Assembly (NCBI RefSeq): GCF_000611645.1
Contig: NW_014012921.1
Location: forward strand, 1-21,551
Direction of reading: 5' to 3'
Length of the DNA: 21,551 bases
Origin: Monoraphidium neglectum
Taxonomy: Eukaryota; Chlorophyta; Chlorophyceae; Sphaeropleales; Selenastraceae
Shown here: positions 1-9,900 of the stretch, piece after piece
Numbering within the stretch: position 1 is the stretch's first letter
Layout: the number at the start of each line of letters is the position of its first letter
The notes under the pieces: model-generated
Databases searched by the model: none
Told to the model about the DNA's origin: nothing
The model's input: the letters and a program-made list of their open reading frames with translations, nothing else
Program-made: the position numbers and the translations under genes

Positions 1-1772
1 CAGCCGCCGCGCGCGAAGCCGGCGGCGGGCGCGCCGCCGCGCGGCAGCAGGCGCGGCAGGGTGCCGCGGAACTCGAGGGAGCGCGCCGCGAAGATGCGGA
101 CGACGCCGTTGGAGCAGGCGACCGCGACCTGGCCCGGCGCGGCCGACAGCGCGAACGCGGCGCGGACCTGCAAGCGTGCGTGCGCCGGGATGTGGGGTGG
201 CGTTGACCGCGCGCTTGCCTGATGGTCCGAGGCCAGCAGTTTGCAGCCGGTCCAGATAGGCATTGATCGGACACCCTGTACACCGCTGGCAACCTCAGCC
301 ATCCAAGATACTCCAGCATTATTGTCCGCTAGCATGATGGATTGTATGATTAGACGGTTGGTGGCGCATAATCTCCGCTGAGCGCACCTGCAGGTCGACA
401 GCCTTGTCGGGCATGCGCGCGGTCGCCCGCATCAGCACCAGCACGCCCGCCGCCGTCAGCGCGTACACCCCGCAGCTGCCCGGCAGCTGCCCGGCCGGCG
501 CCGGCGCCGCAGCGACGGCGACGAAGGCCGCGGCGCGGTGGTCCTTGAGGGTCACCGGCTTGGATGTCAGGACGAGGCCGCCGCCACCACCACCACGAGC
601 GCGGGCGCCTGCTGCAAGGGGCGCGCCACCGCTGCTACCAGAGCCTTCAGAGATCGCCCACACCTGGAAAACACGCCACAATAACGAGGCACGCCGTTGC
701 GCAGAAGCAAGGATTTGAAAACAGGCCCTCGTTTCACCATCCGACATGGCCGCTCCGCAGAGAAACACCCAACACCGTCCAGCTGCAGCTGCTGGATGTG
801 CGCGTGGCTGCGCCGCCTGCTTCAGGCGTCCAAACCCTACCTTGTACGTGCCCTTGCCCGCTGCTACAAGGTTGAGGCCGTCCTCCGTAAACACGGCAGC
901 CGCCGCCTCGCCCTGCAGCCCCTGCCGCGCCAGCAGCTGCCCAGACCTCCAGTCCCAAAGGCACACCTGGGCGTGCGTGAGGAAAAGGGAAAGAATAGGG
1001 CGGAGGGGGAGCTATGCTTCGAGGAGATACGATCAAAGGGGGACGCGCCACGCGCGCTACCTGCGGGGTGGGCGTGCGGGCACTGGCCGCGTGCGGCGTC
1101 GGGTCTGGCTGCGGCCTTCGCACCTGCCCGTCATGGGAGGCGCCCGTGCTCGCCAGCAGCTTGCCTGCATTGCGAATGTGCGAGGAGGAGGAGCTTTTCA
1201 GGTCCCAGCTGGCCCAGGGAGGGCGGCGAGGCTGGTGTATGAGCGGAGTGTGCGAACATGCGCACGCCGCGAGCGTCCCAATTTCGCGCCTCGGCCGTCG
1301 CGCCGCGCGCACCATCGGGCGAGAAGCAGAGCGACCCAACGCCGTGCCTGTGCTGGCCCCTGAGCTGCTGAGTGCATGCGCCGCTTTCGGCATTCCAGAT
1401 ATGCACTGTCGCTGCGCCGCCGGCCCCAGCCGCTTCGCCCGCCACCAAGTGGCTGCCATCCGGGGACCACGCCACAACTGCCACAGGCCGGCTGGTGGCT
1501 TGCGAGCGGAGCACGGATATCTGCCGTCGTGCGGCGGTGTCGTACACCACAACGCATGAGCCCGCTGGGAATGCCGCCAGGTGCTGCTGTGCTGTCGGTG
1601 CCGGGCACAACGCGAGCGTGCCGGCGCAGGGTGTGGAAAGCCCGAACACGCTTTCAATCTGCACATGCTGCTCAGCTGCTGTCGAACCCCCGTCAAGCCC
1701 CATTTGCGTGTTGCCCGGGTCGCCTGGGGTGCGGTTGCTGCGAGGACCCGGATCTCGCATGGCTGGCGCCAT
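1..1772 (-). CDS. WD40-repeat scaffold, MAPKBP1/WDR62 family (5' part, runs off the left edge)
   Basis: The spliced protein reads as the first WD40 propeller of the MAPKBP1/WDR62 scaffolds, which in animals link JNK signalling and centrosome/spindle pole. Proposed exons on the minus strand are 1772-1313, 1164-1124, 966-841, 663-388 and 167-1, with all four junction phases agreeing (1, 0, 0, 0); about 356 residues are visible. Family landmarks: IESVFGLS near the N-terminus (family LEKVLGLT), FPAGSCVVVYDT, VAWSPDGSHLVAGE, then LCFSPDG|KLLASTGASHDGQ|VCLWDW formed only after splicing, then VFTEDGLNLVAAGKGTYK|VWAISEG and VACSNGVVRIFAARSLEF. The start is the ATG at 1772, because an in-frame TAG lies about 50 nt upstream; GTG-initiated extension is unlikely. 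Animal members are far longer, so most of the gene is outside the window. Seen: motifs and splice phases. Inferred: function in a flagellated or ancestrally flagellated alga. Another WD40 family is possible but fits less well. Confidence 0.8.
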
Positions 1773-2829
1773 TAGTATCAAGGATTTGCGCACATCGTCA
1801 TCATCGAGAAGCCTGCCGCGCAGACTGAGCTAGAGCTGCCCAGATCACGTGTTTGAAATATGGGTTTGCTGTCCACGCTGGACACTGTGTGGCATGACGA
1901 AGTGTGCGTCAATCCGCATTGCAACAGCTACGGTACCTATGAAACGGTAGCATGCAGCCACAGTCGGCGGACGGCACGCTCATCGCGAGCCAGCGGGGGC
2001 TGACGGCAGGCGACCGGAACCGGGAAACGCACCACTTGGGAATGTGCAACTGTTGCGCTTTTTCTTCGTCCTGCAAAATCATTTAGTGGTAAGGTTGCCA
2101 ATGGCTTGTGTTGCGCCATTCACAGCGAACCCATGAGGCCTGAAGGCGGCGGCGGCGGCTGGGGGCATCCTGCGTTGACTGGTTTTTCGCGAGGCGTGTA
2201 TGAGCGGGCCAGCCGTGCATATCCATTTGTGAATCCATAGCACATGGGCAAGACTGCTTTGACACAAGGTGATAGGGATATGCAAGTTGATGAAGCTGGC
2301 AAGGTCAGCTCATTGACCGTGCTGTGGGGTGGGGTACTGCCATGAGTGCATCTGGCTGCCAGCGGGTGCGCAGAGTGTATTTTGAAGGTGATTGAGCGGC
2401 TCGATGTTGAATGTTTACCTGGTGCAAGCTCCAAGAGTTCGTGGCATGCGCTGCGTGATCGACCTGTGCCGCTCCGGCGGTATGTGGCTGGGGAACTAAC
2501 AAGCGGCACCTGAGGCAGGCTCGCTGTCCAGACCCGCACCCCATGGACACATCGACATGGTGGCCTGTGCATTCGCCCTCAAATAACGCGTCTCAGTTTG
2601 TGTGTTGACCGAGATTGTTGCGAATCACCTTTAAGGCATAATTGTGCAGCGCCCATGTCATCACTGCGGCTGTTGGAGAGTCTCATTCGTCCCTGCAGTT
2701 GCCCACTCCATGCGGCGCCGCGATCCAGTGTTACACCCGTCCTCATGCGCAAGTCTTGGCCCTAGGATTTCAAATTCATTCAGAAGAGCTGCCATCTTGT
2801 CGTAAAGATGTCCCGTCGCAGTGGTCGGT
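1773..2829. other. Divergent intergenic region between WDR62-like and receptor kinase genes
   Basis: This 1.06-kb stretch lies between two divergently transcribed starts, so it should hold both 5' UTRs and promoters. Base composition is more AT-rich than the flanking exons. Open frames here, such as 2120-2572 on the minus strand, show no domain, no convincing splice signals and no family similarity. No clear TATA box was recognised. A short upstream reading frame begins at an ATG at 2808 and stops at a TGA at 2853-2855, immediately before the kinase ATGATGATA; it would matter only if transcription begins upstream of it. Confidence 0.5.
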
Positions 2830-5800
2830 ATGTGTCATCGCTCCGCCGGCCATGAGCCGTGCCTCATCATGATGATATCCGCGGTGCTGATATTTATGCT
2901 TGGATCCAGCAGCGTTGCGGCCCAGGCACCAGCTGAACCGGCGGCAGCGACTCGGACGCCCGCAGCACAGAGTGCCAGCGCGAGCAGCGCGAACAGGCTG
3001 GGCGCGGACAACGTTCCAGACGCAACGCGCATCGTTCACACCAATGTGAGCGCACGCTTTACAGCATCCACCTTTGTACGCATGCGCATATCACGGTGTG
3101 CCTGGCGGTCTGCATCGCGCACGCACGCTCATCGCCACGAACGGGTTTCTGGCAAAGCGCCCGCCGTGCGCGGCACACCGGCGCCCGCCACACGCGCGGA
3201 TTGCCCTGCTTCACCGCAACCCCGCAGCCGCTGCGCACGTGCATGCGCGTCGGTCCGCGCCCTCGGCCCCTCGCATCACGGCTGCAGCCTCATCTCAACA
3301 GGTCGAAATGCACAGTTCCCTGACGACAGAGTCGGTCACGCGAATCATGCTGGCCAACAACGTCACCAGTGAGTCGTGGTCCATAACCACCTCACCGTCC
3401 CAGCAGTGGATTACACTTAGGGGCCTTGCGCGGCAACCTGGGGATGGTTTCCGCCCTGAGTGGTGTCACACTCGCGTTGTTATCTTTGCAGCTCGCCGTG
3501 TCCTGGCAGGCTCCCGCTTGCCGCTGCCCCGCCCGCCGCGGCCCCGCCCTGCGGCCACGCCCCAGCAGCGCCAGCCCCGCGAACCCCGCCCCCGCCGCCC
3601 CGCCCGCAACGCCCATGTGCGCCGCCGCCCGCGCCCGCGCCCCGCGCAGTGAGCCTGGACAGCTGCCCGCCAGGTTCCCGCGTTTACGTCATGACCCGCG
3701 ACCTCGTCATCACCACCATGCCGGGCGTCGAGACTGCATGGTTTGACTGTTCCTTCCTTCCGGCGCGCGCGATGCTCAACCGGACCCTCACGTTCAGGGG
3801 CGTCGGGGTCGTCAATTGCCACACGGGTGCGTGTTAGGGGGCGAACAACGACACCGGGGGCGGCCCCGCGCGTCCGTCCCGGGGCGAAAGCGTGCGGGTC
3901 AGGCGTCGGCGGCCTTGGCGAAGGGCCGCGCCGCCGCATGCAGCAGCAGCAGCAGCTGTGGCCCTTTCCAGGCCGCAGTGGGGCCGCAGATGCGTGCGGG
4001 ACGCTGCATCCTCGTCGTAAGTGGGGGCGATGGCGGGCGCTGTGCCATTAATTGGTCCAGCCACCACCCCCTCCCTCAGCGCCACCGCCTCTCAACACGC
4101 GTGTCTGCACCGCGACACGACCCCGCCCCCAGACGCGGTCTTGGGCTACGTCGAGCTATACAGCGGTGGCCACCTCATTTTTGACAGGTGCGCGGCCCTG
4201 CGATCGAGACTGTCCCTGGGGTACTCGCGCCGTCTGAACGCGCGCACCGGGGGCGCGATGAGGGCTCAGCCCCGCACTGTCGGATGCGAGCAGCGGGGCC
4301 TCTATTTTGTGCACAGTCAGCGCCACACCCCCTAGGTCGGAGCAGCCGGCGGCACAGGGAGGGGCGGCCCGACGCAACCTATTCACACTCACAAGCCCCT
4401 GGCATCCACGTGGGTGCCAGGGGCTTATGAAGGGCCCTGTTTACCTTGCAGACTCCTTGGCCCGCAGTTACGGAGGACCTCAAGGAGTGTCTAAGGGGTA
4501 GCCCTGTTCTTGCGGTGCACCGCATGCAAGCCCGGCCATCTGCCTGGAACGCATCGCCATCTCCCCCCCCCCGCCTCACCGCGCCCACCGGCGCCCTGCC
4601 GACATACACTTGTGTGTGCCTGCGTGCGTGCCGGCCCCCCACCGCAGGGCAATCCACCACAACACGCTCTGCAAGTCATTCGATTCCTACCTGGCCACCG
4701 CCCTCCACAGCGCGCGGCCCCCAGGCGCCGCGCCCGGCGGCCAGCTGCTGCAGCAGGCGAGCCCCGCATGGGCGGGGGCAGCGGCCCCGACACCACTCCG
4801 ACAACGCGGCAGACGCGTGTTTTCGGCAGCATTGTATAACAACCTCGCTTGGACGTGGCTCGCTTGGCGTATTCAACATCTTCAGCCTCTGCAGCGCGCT
4901 TTGAACCGCACGCGTGCCATGCATGCGTGTTGGTCTCAAACATGCTCAACTGCTCCCATTCATCTGACTGCCCTGAGCCTGCCCATGCAAACCACAGGTT
5001 GGCCCCGGCTGGTGCTCGCGCCCGGCCAGCGCCGACATTGCTGCCGCAACCGGCGCGGCTGGCACCGCCAACGGCACGATATGCGCCTGGGAGGCAGTCC
5101 TGATGCGCGACGTGGCGCTGATGGAGCCCGACGTGCAGAAGGCGGAAGGCGCGGGCGACGCGCCGGTCACGATCACTTACAAGTGCGTGCGCTTTCTGAG
5201 GGCACACGCGCGTGGCGCTTAGGCCAAATCCGGCCGTCAAGATCGGCTCTGCTCTGCTCGCATCCTCGTGTGTTGACTACTTTGTGTGCTGCAGCAGTGC
5301 ACTGCAGCCAGCTGATGGGCGCGGTTGGCGGGGCCCCCATGCGCCCGGCAGGGCGCCTGCCTTTTGGCTGCCTCTCGTCCCTTCGTCTTGGCACGCTGGC
5401 GGCCCCAGCAGGCCTCATCCGACTCACAGAGCTCATTCTGCACCCGGGGCCGGGGCCTATAACAACCCTCCAAGCCACGTCTGCCGACCTGGAGTGCGCC
5501 CTGCGACGCTCCTCCGACCCTGAAACCCACCTGCCGCCCCCGCATGCGCACAGGGACTCGGTCCTGCTCTGCTCAGATCCCAAAATGCTGATGTCCGGCT
5601 GCCGCGGCGACGACAAGACGTGCGCCGCGCAGGCGTTTGCACTGATCAACCCCGACCGCCCCTACTACGAGGGGCTTGCGGCTGAGGCGGCGGCGCGGCA
5701 CGAGAGGCAGCTTGCGGCGATCCTGGGATCAGTGCGTGAGTGGGATTCAGGGTTGAGCGTCCAGGATTCAGGATTCGGGGTTCAGAAACAGGTGTCAAGG

Positions 5801-6959
5801 GCATGGGGTGTCCTGTGAGGGTCCGGGATTCAAGGTTACACGTTCAGGTTTGAGGGCCAAGGATTGATCCCGCCGTCCTGGGCCTTGGTGCGTGGCCGCC
5901 GCTGGCCGCGAGTCGTCCTCGAGGGTGCAGGCTCGCCCAGGCGGCCGCGTTGCAAACATTTGGCACCTGGTTGCGGTGACCAGGCCCAGGTTGCTGCGGG
6001 TTGCCGCCGGTTGCTGCCGGGGTTGCGCGCACGCAACCCTGGCACCGTTGCCGTGACTAGGCGGCGGGTTGCGGCCGGCGCGGCCTCGGTCGATCGACGT
6101 GGCTCCCCTCGCTCACGCGCGACCGCTGCTGCGGGCCGCGTGCCCCCTCCCCTGCCGGCTGCAACGTCCGGCGAAAATTGCGTCCGACTCGTCGCACACC
6201 GAACGCAGCACCTGACCAGGCTCTCTTTGCCGTCCCACATCTTCAAGGTCGTCCTCTGACTCTTTTGCGCGCCCCCCGTCCCCCCTCCCCTGCTCACCCG
6301 CCCAGTCGGCTTCTTGGGACTGGTGGCCCTCGTCCTGGCACTCCTCCTAATCGCCCGCCACCGCCGCCGCGCCGCGTGGCGCCGCCTGGCGGTGGGCGCC
6401 GGCAAGGGTGATGTGGAGGAGCAGGCCGGGAAGGCCGCCGCGGGCGCTGCTGGCGGCGGCGGCGGGGGCGGCGGCCTCGCGGGAGCTCCCAGCGGAACGT
6501 GAGCTGTGCTGCTCGGCGCAAGCCCGCCAGGGCCACAGTGTGCATGCCTGGCACTCGATTTGTGGAGCGTTTGCAAGGCTGTCAATTTCGCATGCAATCT
6601 TGGATTTTCCCTTTGTGTGCCTTGGGCCCAGCCCTGACTGCGTGGCGCGCCGCCCCCTACCCGTGCGGCGCCCCAGGTTGACCCCCCAGGGCAGCGGCGC
6701 GAGCGCCGGCAGCGCGCGTGCTCTTGTCGGCCGCAGCGCCAGCTCGACGCGCCCGCTGCTGCGGCCGGACGGCATACAGCTCGGCCTGCTGCTGGGGGCG
6801 GGCGCGACTGGACGCGTCTATGCGGGTGCGTGTGCGCAGCCGCAGGAGGGCGGGCAGGTGCCATGTCAGCAAAAGGCCTTCCCCTCTGCCGCTGGCCGAT
6901 CGATGCGCAAGCGGATCCGGGCAGGTGGCATGCTCACGCACTTATCACACAGGCGCGTG

Positions 6960-6995
<36 letters not shown>

Positions 6996-9900
6996 CACAA
7001 TTGATTCTTCTCTGGCACACACATACATACACACGGACAAACACACACTTGCGCATGCACGCACACACGCACACACTCTTACCCGCGCCCACGTACACGA
7101 ACAACATCCGCCTCTCACACATGCATACGGCCCCGTGCCTGCTCCTTGGTACCGGTCCAGGGCGCTGGAAAGGCGGCATGGTGGCCGTCAAGGTGTTGAC
7201 CCACAGCAGCCTTGACGAGCCCATGATTGACCGCGAGCTGCGGCTCAGCATGACCTTTGACCACCCGGTACGTCCCACGTGCACACGTGTGCATGCATGC
7301 ATGTGTGCGTGCGTGCGTGTTACTCTTGTTTGTTACGTGTGTTTGTGTGCGCGCATGTGTGCATGTGTGTGTGCGTGCGCACGTGCATGCATGTGTGTAA
7401 CCACATACATGTGGCAGGCTCTGTGACCCCGTGTCACAATTGTCCCAACCCCAAATCACACATATGACAGAATGTGACATCAGCGCTGCACTACACCAAG
7501 ACTAAGCTGGCCCACCCAGCAGGACCGGCGCCGAATTGGGTGAGCCTCATGGAACCAGCGATGGCGGCTGTCACGTATGCCTTGCTGCCCAGGCCATGCT
7601 GTCTGCATTTTTCAACTTGCCTATGGCGCCGCCACCTGGCACACAGGCCCGCACCAGCGCCGACGCTGTTTGGATGTGGCCCCCCTTGCGCTTGCCCTTT
7701 GGCTGCTCAGGGACCCAACTACAATGCTGCCTTTGGAATGCCAATCACACCAAGCCCGACTCTCGAGTCCCCCAGAGCCGCCGGCGCCGCCAGCGCGCCC
7801 GTCGGCGACGCGAGCGGCGGCCTCGCACCGCCATTATCCGGGCAAGGCGGCGCCGCCGCCGGCGACGGGGCCGCCGGCGCCGCGGCGCGCGGCGGGGGCG
7901 CGGTGGCGGTTTTTGCCGACCTGGACCTGCCGCACGACCTCAGTGTCGCGGAGGCGCGGCGGGTCGACACTGAGACGTGGATCATAATGGAGGTGCGGGT
8001 TACTGTGCTGACATCAGCGTTATGTCACGCTGATTGGGCCTGGCACAACTTGTTTCACTTTGGCACCTCTGAACTGCCCTTGAGCAAGTGCGGCCTGCTG
8101 CAGTCGGCTGCGACAGGTTTATGGCAGTTCGAAGGTCAGCGCCGGCGCCGGGCGACTTTGCGCTTTGCGACGGCTCTGCTGTTTGCCTGGTTTTCCGAGA
8201 GCGGGTGGGCCCTCTTTCAAGACCCCGCTCACGCCGCGCCCCTCACCTCGCACCTGTCACGCTTTTTAATTTGAATCGCGACAGCTGATGGACCAAGGGA
8301 CCCTCGCAGGCGCAGTGCATGCCGGCCGCCTCTTGAGGCCGGTCCCCCACGGCGCCGACCCTGCTGCGCCGCGCCAGATCGAATGGGTGAGTGCACGGCC
8401 GGCTGCTCCTGCATGCAAAGCATCACACCCCGCACGCTCTGCGCCTGTTTATGGGAGCATCATGCATCGCCCATGCACACCTCAGCGTCGCAGCTGCCAA
8501 TGCCTTGGATTACCGGTAAGATTTTGGCACCGCGCCGCACGCCACCGCCGCGGCCCCGGCCCACTACTGCCGGTCCCCCCTCCCCTCCCCTCCCACGGTG
8601 CGGCCCGCAGCGCGCGGTGCTGCTGCGTGCCCGCGACGCGGCGGCAGGCCTGGCCTACCTCCACAAGCGCGGGGTGGTGCATGCAGATGTGAAGGCAGAC
8701 AACATCCTGCTGAAGACTGACCCTGACGACCCATTCATGCTCAGGTGTGTGTGCATGTGAGTGCTTGTGTGCGTGTGCGTGTGCGTGTGCGTGTGCGTGT
8801 GCGTGTGCGTGTGCGTGCGCGCATTGAAGGTGCGCGCGTGTGTGTGGGGGCTTGCATGTGTGTGTGTCTGTGTATTTGTTTGCCTGTGAACTGGGTCTGC
8901 CGAGGTTCATCGAGGTGCATACGTGTGTTGACTTCTCTTCCAAGTTTGCTTTACAGCCAGCACTTTGTGGGAGTTGGGGTGTTGGCGGCGCCCCCCCAGC
9001 TTGAAACCCCTGTCCACCAAAGTCAGAAAGGATGGGATATTCCAAAAGGTGTGCAAGTATGCACCCAGGTGTGTGGTAGCTAGGGGCCAGCTTTCAGCGG
9101 CACCTTCGTTCTTGTGCCTCTGCCACGCGGCGATCAATCTACAGCTCTGCAGCGCCGAGCAGCCGTGCCATCACAGCCACCACGATGGATGCTGACAATG
9201 GCTTTCCGCCCCTCGCCACCGCCGCTCCTGCAGGGGGAAGGTCGCCGATTTCGGTCTCAGCCGGTGGGTACGCCTCGCCTGAACGCCGCGCCCCCTTCCT
9301 CCCGCCCTTCGCCTCGTAGACGTGCAATCTGACGCAGCGTGGCCCACGCTACAAGACTGCTCGCGCTTGCCCCTATTGATACACAAACCGGCCTTGTATG
9401 ACCATAGCGGCACACCGCGTGCACAGACTCCTAGCCTCCGGCCTCTCGCCCCTTGTCCGTGCCCGCGCGACAGCCCTCCGCCCTCCCACCAAGCGCGCGC
9501 GTGCCCTCGCAACAACCCCAGGGCACTGCTGGCCGGGCAGACCCACGAGACGACACGTCACTATGGGACGGTCACCTGCCAGCCGCCAGAGCTGCTGGGC
9601 CAAGGTGTGCTCAGCCCGGCTGGGGACGTGTACAGGTGCGTGCCTCGGACCAGGTGCGCTGGCGATTCTACTTTGCGCCCTGTCAGCAATGGCCGACACA
9701 CACCCGAGCCCACGCCAGGAGCCAAAAGCGGGAGTTTGGTCATAATCGGCACGTTATTTGGTGCGACATGGGCGGCCCGGTCCTGACAGATCTTGAGTGG
9801 CGGATTGTTGCCCTGGCGCAACGCCTTTGTTTGAGCTGGAATCCTCCCGCAACCGCCTGCGACCGTCTGCGACTGCTCCACCCCTGCAGCATGGGGATCC

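Noticed and set aside
734..1696. 320-codon minus-strand open frame as one exon
   Set aside because: Only the short piece at 1124-1164 is used, in the WDR62-like gene; the remainder is out of frame with the WD40 sequence or intronic.
2120..2572. 150-codon minus-strand open frame in the divergent spacer
   Set aside because: No domain, no splice support, unbiased codon use, and no family resemblance.
5299..5492. Open stretch between kinase exons 8 and 9 as an extra exon (QLMGAVGG to TSADLE)
   Set aside because: Phases would allow it with a 61-nt intron, but direct splicing 5182 to 5554 is also in phase and rebuilds the expected ITYK-DSVLLCSD segment; the stretch itself resembles nothing.
4610..5818. 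402-codon plus-strand open frame as a single uninterrupted exon
   Set aside because: It happens to contain kinase exons 7 and 9 in frame, but also intron sequence and misses exon 8, which lies in another frame and carries the family-like sequence CAWEAVLMRDVAL.
6960..8875. Repeated short units considered as a CRISPR-like array
   Set aside because: They are simple CA, TG and GTGTGC microsatellites in introns, with no fixed repeat-spacer structure, in a eukaryotic genome.
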